Of a DNA stretch of 17,025 bases, positions 1-7,958 are shown one piece after another. Positions within the stretch are counted from its first letter, which is position 1. Each line of letters opens with the position of its first letter. The notes beneath the pieces are model-generated. The model ran no database searches. It was not told the DNA's origin and worked only from the letters and a program-made list of their open reading frames with translations. The stretch is from NIOZ-UU13 sp041862635 (GTDB lineage Bacteria > Planctomycetota > Phycisphaerae > Sedimentisphaerales > Anaerobacaceae), in NCBI GenBank assembly GCA_041862635.1, contig JBGVTO010000253.1, forward strand, positions 1-17,025, read 5' to 3'. A program made the translations under genes and the position numbers.

Positions 1-34
1 TAAAGTGAGCTAAAGTGAATGAAGCTGGTTTGTC
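1..34. repeat. Edge copy of a short AGTG/TAAAGTGA repeat (cut by window edge)
   Basis: The first 18 bases read TAAAGTGAGCTAAAGTGA. This is the reverse complement of the TCACTTTAGCTCACTTTA-type motif, which recurs at 173-213 and 5668-5709. It therefore looks like the outer, inverted arm of a repeat element whose right end is at 173-213. The left side is cut by the window, so its true extent is unknown. Confidence 0.5.
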
Positions 35-118
35 GTTGTCGAAGCTGGTATCGAAACTGGAGGCTGGAAGCCCGAGCCTCGAGTTTCCAGGGCGAGCATC
101 GATACGAGCATCGACAAC
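35..118. repeat. REP-like imperfect palindrome downstream of acsD
   Basis: Positions 35-54 and 99-118 are inverted copies matching at 18 of 20 bases. Inside them, 54-65 and 75-86 form a second stem of 12 bp with one mismatch around a 9-nt loop. The right side carries about 12 extra bases (87-98), so the full fold has a one-sided bulge. It lies about 105 nt beyond the acsD stop in the direction of transcription. It could stabilise or end the transcript, but no U-tract follows, so a classical intrinsic terminator is not supported. Confidence 0.6.
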
Positions 119-172
119 CCTAAACATGGTGGGGAATCCATTCTCCGTAGCAGTAAATTGAAAAATAATCTA

Positions 173-213
173 TAACTTTAGGCACTTTAGTCACTTTTAA
201 CTTTAGGCACTTT
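173..213. repeat. Two perfect 16-nt direct repeats (TAACTTTAGGCACTTT)
   Basis: TAACTTTAGGCACTTT occurs exactly at 173-188 and again at 198-213, only a few bases after the acsD stop on the transcribed strand. The core TTAGGCACTTT is shared with the tandem unit at 5668-5709 in the acsC-acsB gap, so both belong to one repeat family. Between this repeat and the palindrome, 131-146 can form a short hairpin (GGGGAAT / ATTCTCC). I see no gene in 1-223. Confidence 0.65.
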
Positions 214-223
214 CCAATTTCCT

Positions 224-1180
224 TTAAAGCCATACCTGATTGATGAAATTCTTGACGGTAGCGACGGCTCTGGGATGGCGCATCCGAATTATATCAACAC
301 CGGCCTGTAGCAAGCAGATGGCGGTGGCCGTTTCCCACATAGGTCCTCGGTCGCCAGCTGCGCCCCAGCCCGGTGCATCTGTGAGCTTGGCCTCCTTGGC
401 CCGCCAGGATTCATAACCTACGTCACAGATGACCGGCATAGCCATCATTTTGTCGCCGGTTAGGGCGGCAATGCGCTGGCGCTCCTGAATCGAATAGGCA
501 TACTCTATTCCATATCCAAGGGCTCCGGTGGCCTGGAATGTTACTATTCGCTCTAACGGAAAGCCCATATCAGAAGCTAAGATATTGACCTGCTTGGCGA
601 TGTTGATGTCCAGAGGGGCCTGGGTGATGAGATAATGGCCGTCGGCCAAAGCGATAGCGGTCAGGGATTTGTAATTGTCCTCTGTAACGGTTCCGATGAG
701 ACATTTTTCGCCTTTTGCGGCACCGCTTACCTTGGGCATAACCTGGTTGTCTTTTTCGTCATTTCCACAACTCCAGAGCACAAGAGGTACGCCGACTGCT
801 TTTAACACTTCCTCGGTAACCTTGATAGCGTGAGCGGCGTCTTTGTCCTCTTTGTCGGGGTGAATGCCGTCGAATTTGACACAAATTAAATCTGCCCCGA
901 ACTCTTCTACACACTTTTTGGCCCAGTCGCCGGGACTGTCGAGCACACCTTTATAAGTTTCGAGCAGGACGTCGGGCCAATCGTCGGGCTTGCTGTCCAG
1001 GACGTCCATAGCGATAACCGGTTTTTCGCCGGCATCGGCTGCGGAGCCGCCATACACAACATTACGCGCTCCGCCCACGGTTACTGTTGAGGTTCGAGTG
1101 CCCCCATCGTCTTTGGTTGCCCCAAGTGTAAGGCGGTTTACTGAGCCGGTAAATCTTTCTGCAACTTCAGGAACTGGCAT
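224..1180 (-). CDS. acsD: Corrinoid iron-sulfur protein small (beta) subunit AcsD
   Basis: This is a 318-residue protein, close to the usual AcsD length of about 320. The family has a TIM-barrel fold related to pterin-binding methyltransferases. It pairs with AcsC to form the cytoplasmic corrinoid protein that carries the methyl group from methyl-tetrahydrofolate to acetyl-CoA synthase. Recognition rests on whole-length similarity to remembered AcsD proteins: the N-terminal VGGARNVVYGG segment, the DLICVKFDGIHPD barrel strand and the GYGIEYAYSIQERQR segment near residues 220-235. The start is well supported by a GGAGGT ribosome site about 8 nt upstream of ATG. It begins 28 nt after the acsF stop, so the two are very likely co-transcribed. 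The methyltransferase gene acsE, which often follows, is not in the remaining 223 bases. Confidence 0.95.
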   Translation of the reverse strand: MPVPEVAERFTGSVNRLTLGATKDDGGTRTSTVTVGGARNVVYGGSAADAGEKPVIAMDVLDSKPDDWPDVLLETYKGVLDSPGDWAKKCVEEFGADLICVKFDGIHPDKEDKDAAHAIKVTEEVLKAVGVPLVLWSCGNDEKDNQVMPKVSGAAKGEKCLIGTVTEDNYKSLTAIALADGHYLITQAPLDINIAKQVNILASDMGFPLERIVTFQATGALGYGIEYAYSIQERQRIAALTGDKMMAMPVICDVGYESWRAKEAKLTDAPGWGAAGDRGPMWETATAICLLQAGVDIIRMRHPRAVATVKNFINQVWL

Positions 1181-1208
1181 TTTAAGACCTCCAAAAATAG
1201 TTCATCGC

Positions 1209-1970
1209 TTATAGTTTGGGGTTCGTAGTCTGCGAGCTTAAAACTAAAATATCTTCGAATATTTTCCACGCCGCTGAAAAGGCAGGGCTGTCATTTGCAA
1301 GGTCAAGGACCGTCTTGGCCTGCATTGAGGCGTCGCAGACGGCCTTATCATAAGGTATATGTCCAAAGATGTCTATGCCGTCTATTTCTTTACTGTTCTC
1401 GGTTTTGTTCCATATAATACCGATTTGCCTTACAATAATCGGCAATTGCTTGGCAAGGTCAAAAATCCTCCGGGCGGTAAGGGCGCCGATGGAGGTCGGT
1501 TCTGCTACGATGCACAGCAGGTCAACATTATTGGTGGTTCGGCGGGATAGATGCTCCATTCCCGCCTCGTTGTCAATAATCACAAACTTGTACTGTGAGC
1601 TTAACTCGTCCAGGAACTTTCGGAGCATATTGTTTACTGCACAGTAACAGGATGGTCCTTCCGGCCGACCCATAGTAAGCAAATCAAAGCCCTCGGCCTC
1701 GGTAATCGCCTGCTGGATACTGTATTCGATAGACCGCACCTTGTCGATACCTGCATTACCTGGGGGTTTAGCGCGGGCATCTTCGCGGATGTCCGCGACG
1801 GTGACAGCCGGCTGAACGCCTAACATTCCGCCCAGGCAGGAGTTCGGGTCGGCGTCCACTGCAAGCACAGCCTTTCTGTCGGCCTGGGCCAGCAGGAACC
1901 TGATAATCATAGCGGCTAAAGTTGTTTTGCCCGAACCGCCTTTTCCACTTATCGCAATAGTTGTTGCCAT
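1209..1970 (-). CDS. acsF: CooC-family nickel-insertion ATPase, AcsF-position paralogue
   Basis: A 253-residue P-loop ATPase of the MinD/CooC type. The Walker A motif GKGGSGKTT is at residues 9-17, the switch DADPN at 39-43, and a CxC pair (C108, C110, in SCYC) fits the metal-binding dimer motif of CooC proteins. Family members bind Ni(II) and use ATP to mature CO dehydrogenase or acetyl-CoA synthase in the cytoplasm. Its place between the corrinoid activator and acsD is where AcsF, linked to acetyl-CoA synthase maturation, sits in acetogen clusters. I therefore prefer that role over general CODH maturation. This is a context inference, because sequence alone does not separate AcsF from CooC. 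A second CooC-type protein is at 15975-16781. The start ATG lacks a clear ribosome site and follows directly after a repeat element, so translation may depend on upstream coupling. Confidence 0.85.
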   Translation of the reverse strand: MATTIAISGKGGSGKTTLAAMIIRFLLAQADRKAVLAVDADPNSCLGGMLGVQPAVTVADIREDARAKPPGNAGIDKVRSIEYSIQQAITEAEGFDLLTMGRPEGPSCYCAVNNMLRKFLDELSSQYKFVIIDNEAGMEHLSRRTTNNVDLLCIVAEPTSIGALTARRIFDLAKQLPIIVRQIGIIWNKTENSKEIDGIDIFGHIPYDKAVCDASMQAKTVLDLANDSPAFSAAWKIFEDILVLSSQTTNPKL

Positions 1971-1986
1971 GTCTGGTATCTTGTAT

Positions 1987-2123
1987 AAATCCGAAACTCG
2001 AATATCGAAATCCGAAACAATATCAAAATTCGAATTTCAAATGCTCAAAACACTTTGTTTTGAATTTTGCATTTTTGTCATTTGAATTTGTTTCGTATTT
2101 CGGATTTCGTGCTTCGAATTTTG
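1987..2123. repeat. AT-rich long imperfect inverted repeat (ATTCGAA / TTCGGATTTCG type)
   Basis: The left part (AAATCCGAAACTCGAA...) and the right part (...TTTCGGATTTCGTGCTTCGAATTTT) are inverted, imperfect copies of one another. The centre is near 2050-2060, where CAAAACA and TGTTTTG pair. The whole folds as a roughly 140-nt cruciform-like element. It fills the acsV-acsF gap and enters the 3' end of acsV, whose stop is at 2078-2080. This kind of element is common, in my recollection, in planctomycete-type genomes. It encodes no protein, and the short plus-strand frame across it is repeat-derived. Confidence 0.7.
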
Positions 2124-4057
2124 TATCCTGCTTCACACTTCACACTTTCAACCGAAGGAAACAGTGATAAGTCCGTATGCGGTAAAAAATTAGCTCTTGT
2201 AAATTCGTCCATATATCCCGGATGACTCATCAAATCAAAATATGTCATACTTTTGGCGATTTTTTCGGCAGCCTTGAGAGCTTTTCGGCTCAGCAGCACG
2301 GTTTTGGCCCCTGCGATTGAGGTATTTCCCACAAATTGAATCTTCTCCAAGGGCACATCAGGTAACATCCCGATAGTAACGGCCTGGCGAACGTTCAGGA
2401 AGTTCCCGAATCCCCCGGCCAGGTAAACCACATCCAGGTCTTCGAGCTTTGTCTGGGTTGACTCCATAAGGACCCTGATAGCGGCGAAGACACCCGCTTT
2501 GGAACGAACCAAATTATCGATGTCGGCCTGGGTGATTACTATTTCCTGGTGCTCGTTAATTGCCTGGGCTATCTGGAACTGCAGGCCCTCGTCACCTTCG
2601 GTTAATTGTGGCTGGCCGTTAGCTTTGAATCGCCCCGTGCGGTCTATGATGCCGTGGGTAAATAATTCGGCAAGGGTATCCAGAAGGCCCGAGCCGCAAA
2701 TGCCGACAGGATGAGTATCCCCGATTGTCTTAAGTTCGATATCACCATCATCGAGAATAGTCAGTTTTTCGATAGCCCCGGCACCGGCCCTCATGCCGTG
2801 CTTGACGCCGCTTCCTTCAAATGCTGGGCCTGCCGAGCTTGAGGCGCAGACCAGCCAATCCCGATTACCGAGCACAACCTCGCCGTTTGTTCCAATATCA
2901 GCGAAAAGTGAGATGCCTTTTTTAGTAAAGATTCGCGTGGTTAGAACGCCGGCTACTATGTCACTGCCAACGTAGGCAGCTACACTTGGCAGGCAGTATA
3001 ATAAACCTCGCTTGTTGATCTGGACGCCTGCTTCTGCCGCCCGAATTGGGGGCACAAAGCTGGCTGAGGCGATATATGGCTCTCTGCGGATTCGTGTAGG
3101 GTCTAAATTCAGCAAGAAGTGCACCATTGCAGTGTTGCCGGCACATATCACTGTTGTTATGTTCTGTAAGTCGATTCTCCGCCTTGCTGCCAGCGTTACA
3201 ATCAGATTATTCACATCGTGTACGAGACGGTTCTGCATCTCGTCGAAAGCATCGTTTTCTTCAGCGTAAATGATTCGGCGGATATAGTCTTCACCGAAGT
3301 TTATCTGGCTGTTATACGTGGCTTCGGTGTCTATTGTAGTGGCGTTTGTCAGGTCGATGAGATGTGCTACTACAGTTGTTGTCCCGAGGTCAACAGCAAC
3401 AGCAAAGTTTCTACGGCAGTGGTTGCCGGCTTCGACTTCAATAACCTCGGTAGTTTCGCCTCGTCGGCCTATTGTTACGGTAACCTTGTAATCGCAATTT
3501 TGCAGTAATCTGGATAGCTTTTGAAGAATACGGAAGCCGGTTTGCATTATAGGAGCATCAATATGCTCGCGTATAGCCAGATACAGACGCTCATGGTCTG
3601 CGGTGTGGTCGTGTACGGTCGGCGGCGACATCTCAACGAAGATTTTGCGAACCAGAGGGTCGAACTTAAATATTCCTTCCCGCACTTCACCAGCAAGCTC
3701 GCTGAATCTGCGGGCGTCTGTATCCATAAGTATCTGACTTGTTTCCAAAGTATGAGACTTTGGAACGGTTATGGTCATATCGGAAAGGACTTTGCTCTGG
3801 CAGGCAAGAACGACATTTTCCCGTGTTTCGTCCGGTGTAAGTAAAGCGGTTGGCTTGCTTTGAAATTGTCCTTCATCAATTATTACTTTGCATTTTCCGC
3901 AATATCCATCACCGCCGCAGATGCTGCTTAAATAAATACCGGCTTTGTGGGCGGCCTCGAGCAGAACCATCCCGCCCGGCACTTTTATCTTAAGACCGCT
4001 TGGTTCAAAACGGACTGTGAATTTTTTTTTCTTCTTCTTTTTCTTGCTTTCTTCCAT
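2078..4057 (-). CDS. acsV: Reductive activator of corrinoid Fe-S protein (RACo/AcsV, ASKHA ATPase)
   Basis: This 659-residue protein restores the inactive Co(II) corrinoid of AcsCD to Co(I) by ATP-driven electron transfer. An N-terminal [2Fe-2S] ferredoxin domain (about 13-95) has ligands C47, C53, C56 and C86. A middle region follows, then an actin-like ATPase domain from about 215 with VDLGTTTV (222-229), FADIGTNGE (385-393) and VYLAGGFGN (544-552). These features are typical of RACo/RamA-type proteins. It sits between acsC and acsF, the usual acs context. Two oddities are visible. Residues 5-12 are eight lysines in a row, encoded by a purine tract that includes nine As. The C-terminal 19 or so residues after K640 are encoded inside the 1987-2123 repeat element, so the natural C-terminus was probably near residue 640. 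The start ATG lies against a heptamer repeat and has no good ribosome site. Confidence 0.93.
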   Translation of the reverse strand: MEESKKKKKKKKFTVRFEPSGLKIKVPGGMVLLEAAHKAGIYLSSICGGDGYCGKCKVIIDEGQFQSKPTALLTPDETRENVVLACQSKVLSDMTITVPKSHTLETSQILMDTDARRFSELAGEVREGIFKFDPLVRKIFVEMSPPTVHDHTADHERLYLAIREHIDAPIMQTGFRILQKLSRLLQNCDYKVTVTIGRRGETTEVIEVEAGNHCRRNFAVAVDLGTTTVVAHLIDLTNATTIDTEATYNSQINFGEDYIRRIIYAEENDAFDEMQNRLVHDVNNLIVTLAARRRIDLQNITTVICAGNTAMVHFLLNLDPTRIRREPYIASASFVPPIRAAEAGVQINKRGLLYCLPSVAAYVGSDIVAGVLTTRIFTKKGISLFADIGTNGEVVLGNRDWLVCASSSAGPAFEGSGVKHGMRAGAGAIEKLTILDDGDIELKTIGDTHPVGICGSGLLDTLAELFTHGIIDRTGRFKANGQPQLTEGDEGLQFQIAQAINEHQEIVITQADIDNLVRSKAGVFAAIRVLMESTQTKLEDLDVVYLAGGFGNFLNVRQAVTIGMLPDVPLEKIQFVGNTSIAGAKTVLLSRKALKAAEKIAKSMTYFDLMSHPGYMDEFTRANFLPHTDLSLFPSVESVKCEAGYKIRSTKSEIRNKFK

Positions 4058-4085
4058 TCTCGATTCTCGAATCTCGATTCTCGAT
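4058..4085. repeat. Four tandem heptamers TCTCGAT/TCTCGAA
   Basis: Four consecutive 7-nt units (TCTCGAT, TCTCGAA, TCTCGAT, TCTCGAT) directly abut the acsV start codon at 4055-4057. They occupy the place where a ribosome binding site would be. The rest of the 78-nt gap to acsC (4086-4135) has degenerate CGAGCATC/CATCGAGC pieces of similar flavour. Confidence 0.75.
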
Positions 4086-4135
4086 ACCCGTTTTTTCTTT
4101 TACGAGCATCTAACATCGAGCAAAGAGCATCCAGT

Positions 4136-5473
4136 TTAATTCCAGACTTCCTGGAGATACTTAGGCAGCATCGAACACTCTCTTGGACCAACCATAACCT
4201 CCCAGTTAGTGGCCTCCTCAAGTTTTCCGCTCATCACAGCGACGTAACCGGGGATGATTAGTTTTCGGTGTTTGACCAGGTCTTCCACGCCGTATTTGGT
4301 CATAGCATCAGCTACCGTTTTTTCGTTGAGCTTGTCTCCGGAATAAGCCGTCAATACACTTGTGCCTTCTGTATCGACCACGAGAATATAGCTTGGTATC
4401 CTGCTGGCCTCGACGTCCGATTCCACTGTGTAGTATGTCAGTGAAAAGTTCGTCGTAAACATCATCGGTGAATTCTCATTGGGCTCTCCAATACGATAGA
4501 CTTTCGGTTCTACCTGGACGGGCTTCTGTGGGTCGGTAAAGATATTCATCACCGCTGTCAGCATAGGCAAAAGCGCATAGGGTTCGACAGTGTCGAGCAC
4601 CACGATGCCGGCGTACTTGCAAATTAAGCTTATGGCGGAAGCTGCCTGTGTATCGGCATCACCATTAACAACAAAGGATATTGTCGGATAACCTAATGGC
4701 CTGAAAACCTTTTTCAGCGCCAAAGCTCGCATCTTTGACAGATTAAACAATTGGTCCCGAAGGCTGGGGGCCTCGAGGTTTACTACAATATCCTCAACTC
4801 CTTCGGCCTTAATCTTATTGGTAAGCTCGGCCAGGGCGTCGAGTGAGTCGGATTTTGCAACGATTGGGCAGCCATTTTCCTTGGCGATTTTCGCCATTTC
4901 CTGAGCAGTATCTGGCGTGGCCGAAGCAAGTAAAGGGACAGATTCTTTAGTTTTAGCTACTGCCGCGGCCATTGCATCGGGTGATTGGGTTACTAAGATT
5001 AAAGCAAGGTCGCTGCCATCCTTTGCCACCGCTGCAGTCTGTGCAAAAGACTCAGGCGAGCCGCTGTCGTTGACGAGAGCTATGGCCTTAGCTCCGATTT
5101 TGATGCCGATCCGCTCAAACTGGAGTGCATTTACGGCCTCAATGCGTTTGGTTAAATCCTCACCGGTAAGCTTGTCTGAGACGGTTACGGCTAGAACGGT
5201 CGGATTATAAAATTTCTCTTCGTGTCGGAACATTACCGTTTCCTGTCCGAGCTGGACCTGATTGTCTCCGGTGCCGAACACAACTTTTACCATTGGTGGG
5301 GCCGCTGCGGCCGCGAGTTTCTCTTTGGCTTCTTCTGAAACGTCGGGACAGTCTTCGAGTTTGGCGCGTTTCTGAGCAAGTGCCATTGCAAAGGCCAGGC
5401 AAGTAGGCATGCCGCACTTTTTGCAGTTGGTTTTCGGTAGAAGTTTAAATATATCCAATCCTGTCAGTGCCAT
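4136..5473 (-). CDS. acsC: Corrinoid iron-sulfur protein large (gamma) subunit AcsC
   Basis: A 445-residue protein, the standard length for AcsC. It binds the cobamide cofactor and one [4Fe-4S] cluster, and with AcsD shuttles the methyl group to the A-cluster of AcsB. The N-terminal cluster motif is complete (C17, C20, C25, C42, in NCKKCGMPTC and DCPD). The middle forms a barrel-like domain and the C-terminal part (about 320-445) corresponds to the cobamide-binding domain. The ATG start has an AAAGGA ribosome site 9 nt upstream and places the cluster motif at the usual distance from the N-terminus. A 262-nt repeat-rich gap separates it from acsB upstream. A 78-nt gap leads to acsV. Nothing looks truncated. 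Confidence 0.95.
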   Translation of the reverse strand: MALTGLDIFKLLPKTNCKKCGMPTCLAFAMALAQKRAKLEDCPDVSEEAKEKLAAAAAPPMVKVVFGTGDNQVQLGQETVMFRHEEKFYNPTVLAVTVSDKLTGEDLTKRIEAVNALQFERIGIKIGAKAIALVNDSGSPESFAQTAAVAKDGSDLALILVTQSPDAMAAAVAKTKESVPLLASATPDTAQEMAKIAKENGCPIVAKSDSLDALAELTNKIKAEGVEDIVVNLEAPSLRDQLFNLSKMRALALKKVFRPLGYPTISFVVNGDADTQAASAISLICKYAGIVVLDTVEPYALLPMLTAVMNIFTDPQKPVQVEPKVYRIGEPNENSPMMFTTNFSLTYYTVESDVEASRIPSYILVVDTEGTSVLTAYSGDKLNEKTVADAMTKYGVEDLVKHRKLIIPGYVAVMSGKLEEATNWEVMVGPRECSMLPKYLQEVWN

Positions 5474-5551
5474 AATATTCGTCCTTTCTTGGTATATTGT
5501 ATCTTATTTGCGATAAATCCGAAACAGATCCAAAAATTAAGTAAATCAGGA

Positions 5552-5709
5552 AGTGTCTAAAGTGACAGCTTCGCTGTCATTCTGAGCGGAACGCAGTGAA
5601 GCGAAGAATCTCCTTATTGCTCAGGAGATGAGATTCTTCGGCTCCGCCTCAGGATGACACTTACGTGTCACATTAGGCACTTTAGCTCACATTAGGCACT
5701 TTAGCTCAC
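5552..5709. repeat. MITE-like nested inverted repeat with tandem 19-nt tail
   Basis: Outer arms 5552-5567 and 5666-5681 are inverted and match at 14 of 16 bases (AGTGTCTAAAGTGACA type). Inside, 5575-5612 and 5630-5659 form a second, imperfect inverted pair of the TGTCATTCTGAG...GAAGAATCTC type. A perfect 7-bp hairpin with a TTC loop sits in the left part (5563-5579). On the right, a 19-nt unit (TCACATTAGGCACTTTAGC) occurs twice in tandem at 5668-5705, plus four bases of a third copy. No transposase is encoded. The element occupies most of the acsB-acsC gap and would form strong RNA structure in the transcript. Confidence 0.7.
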
Positions 5710-5736
5710 TTGATTTTGTTCCGTATTTCGTTTACT

Positions 5737-7923
5737 TTAGAACATTGGTTCTAAAGTGGTTACGGGATGCTCGTTTTTAGTAATAAATTCCAGAACCTCT
5801 TCTTCGGTCGTGGCTATGGTCTCATCGGCAATCTTGGCGAGGAATTCTTCCGAGGTCAGTCCTATTTCCTTGACTCTTTCGCTGAAAGCATCCTTAATGT
5901 CTTCTTTCAGTATGGTGGGCATCCATACTATTCGCTTAATTCCACCTTCAGCAGCGATGAATTTTTTCGAGCAGATGTAATGCTTAGAATGGCCGATAAA
6001 GCCAGGCGTCTGCTGTCCACCACCTACGGTGCCGGCCAGAGTCGAAAACTTCATTCCGCAAGGCGTCATCTCAGGAAACTCCCTGTTGACAATCATTATT
6101 CCTCCTGTTGACGGCAGCACAGCAGCGATACATTCGAAGCAGCCGCAGGAGGTCATCGGGTCGGTAATCATACTGTACTGGCTCATTCGCTCAACGTTAC
6201 CACCGCTGGTTTTGAGGACGAATGCGTTTATTCTGTCCCACTGGCCGATGGTCGGCTCGATGCAATTGCCTTTGGAGATGGGCTGATTCGGCCCGGACGG
6301 AGTTATCTCAAATGCTGCCCGGCAGTCAAGCCAGCTATAAGCACCGCATAGGCCCGGCCGTTCTGGTGAAACTACGCATACATGATTCGGGGCGAAACTC
6401 TGACAAAGTGTGCAGGAATAAAACGTCTCTACGTCTTCGTCCTGCATGCCTGCTAATCGTGCATCACGCTCGGCAAAGACGGCCTGGGCCTGCTTGCGAA
6501 GCTCTTCCACCTGCTTTTGGTCGGTGAATAATTTGACCTGTACCTTGTCTAAAATGCTCGAATATTCGTCGTGGAACTTGGCGTGCAGGAGCTTACCGAT
6601 GTGCTCGAGCTTGAATCCCGCCTTTGCGGCGTCGTTGCTGATTCGTATCCAGTTGATGTCCCGCTGTCCCATATGCCAGAGTCCCTGTGCCTCGTTCATA
6701 AATGTGTGTATGTGCCGCTCCAGCACAGGTTCAAAATCAGGCTGCATTTTTCTTCCCGCTACCTCAACTATAATACCCAGCGGCAATTTTCCGCCGGCCT
6801 CCAACGAATCGACATCAGGTCCCTGCACTTCAACGTTACCGTCTTCAACATCGCTGATTTCTCGCATGCGGAGCCATTCGAAGGCTGGGGTTCTCTGTCC
6901 GCCGAACTCGCAGTGCATTTCTTCCTTGCGGATACGTTCACCTTCAAAAGCCGGACTGACAGAGACGGGGATTGGTATTTCCGTGATTTTTATTTTAAGG
7001 CCGCGGACTTCAATGGCTTTCTCTACGATTTGGTCATGAGGGATGTTCGAAACAACGTGCTCATACGTGCACACGCCGGTAGGTAAAATCTCCGGGATGT
7101 CCGAATCGGCGATAGTCGGAAAGCCGTAATTAATCGCACCGGCGGCGTTAGCGTACCATTCATCAGTGACCTTGCCGAGGGGCATAACGAAGGCGAAGAT
7201 CCTGTTTTTGTTGTAGAGCAGGTTGCGCCGGAAGTCACCAGGCTGGACACCTCCGAAACTAAGGGCAGCTCGGCTTGCGAATCCGAGTGAATATATCGCT
7301 GAAGTTATTTCCCGTCCGAAAGGCACCAGTCGTGTTTCCCAGCCCAACTGTACGCCACCTTCGACGAGCTGCTCGGCGAAAGTAGTGCCGTTATTGTGCG
7401 CAGACATAAAAACATAAAGGCAGCGCTCCTGCAGTTTACGGGCAATATCGACGGCTGTTTCAACGTCTGGGGCGGAGCCGACAACAGCCGCAAAGCCAGG
7501 TGCCGTGCCGTCCACGAACTGGATGCCGCGTTCGCGGAGTATTACATCGTCCGCCGCTCCGAGCCAAATATCGTCCACCGGATTGGGGCCGATTAGGTAC
7601 TTGCAGGCCTCGATAGTCTCCTCTGCAAAGAGTGTTGCCATGCCGGCATCCAGGGCGTGGCCCAGATAAGGCACCCATAAATCATCATCAACAAGCGGGG
7701 GAAGTAAGTCCTTTACCTCTTGCATTACTTCTTTGAAATCGGCTAATTTTTCCACCGCTCTTCCGGTCATAGAGTAAATGATGGGCATGTAGTAACCGGT
7801 ATTTGGAAACTCGACTTTGCAATCTTCGCCTTTTTCCTTGATGGCTTTTGTTAATATGTCCTCGGCCTGCTTGGCTATCTTATGAGCGCCACATATGGCT
7901 GCTGATGCAATGATTTTTGACAT
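5737..7923 (-). CDS. acsB: CO-methylating acetyl-CoA synthase AcsB (CODH/ACS alpha subunit)
   Basis: The protein has 728 residues, almost the same length as the acetogen enzyme. It assembles acetyl-CoA from a methyl group carried by AcsCD, CO produced by CODH, and coenzyme A, or runs this in reverse. The A-cluster ligands are all present: C504, C507, C516 and C526 for the [4Fe-4S] part (YSCTLCQSF, HVCVV, GLCGAY) and the C593-G594-C595 motif (TSCGCFEC) for the distal nickel. The N-terminal domain (about 1-310), which in bacterial enzymes contacts CODH and forms the CO tunnel, is retained, so this is the bacterial long form and not the short archaeal type. The start has an AAGGTAGG ribosome site 7 nt upstream. 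It follows acsA after 124 nt that hold a palindrome. Confidence 0.97.
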   Translation of the reverse strand: MSKIIASAAICGAHKIAKQAEDILTKAIKEKGEDCKVEFPNTGYYMPIIYSMTGRAVEKLADFKEVMQEVKDLLPPLVDDDLWVPYLGHALDAGMATLFAEETIEACKYLIGPNPVDDIWLGAADDVILRERGIQFVDGTAPGFAAVVGSAPDVETAVDIARKLQERCLYVFMSAHNNGTTFAEQLVEGGVQLGWETRLVPFGREITSAIYSLGFASRAALSFGGVQPGDFRRNLLYNKNRIFAFVMPLGKVTDEWYANAAGAINYGFPTIADSDIPEILPTGVCTYEHVVSNIPHDQIVEKAIEVRGLKIKITEIPIPVSVSPAFEGERIRKEEMHCEFGGQRTPAFEWLRMREISDVEDGNVEVQGPDVDSLEAGGKLPLGIIVEVAGRKMQPDFEPVLERHIHTFMNEAQGLWHMGQRDINWIRISNDAAKAGFKLEHIGKLLHAKFHDEYSSILDKVQVKLFTDQKQVEELRKQAQAVFAERDARLAGMQDEDVETFYSCTLCQSFAPNHVCVVSPERPGLCGAYSWLDCRAAFEITPSGPNQPISKGNCIEPTIGQWDRINAFVLKTSGGNVERMSQYSMITDPMTSCGCFECIAAVLPSTGGIMIVNREFPEMTPCGMKFSTLAGTVGGGQQTPGFIGHSKHYICSKKFIAAEGGIKRIVWMPTILKEDIKDAFSERVKEIGLTSEEFLAKIADETIATTEEEVLEFITKNEHPVTTLEPMF

Positions 7924-7958
7924 AGAATAACCTACCTTTCATACCTTTTAGTCAGATT

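Noticed and set aside
1961..2167. Plus-strand open frame of 68 codons across the acsV-acsF gap
   Set aside because: It lies on the inverted repeat element and yields the low-complexity peptide typical of such repeats. It has no ribosome site and overlaps acsV.
5668..5709. Tandem 19-nt units as a CRISPR array
   Set aside because: Units are contiguous without spacers, only two full copies exist, and no cas genes are present.
6446..7086. Long plus-strand open frames of 171-197 codons inside acsB
   Set aside because: They are shadows of the highly conserved acsB on the other strand, with no recognisable domain. Several similar frames overlap one another.
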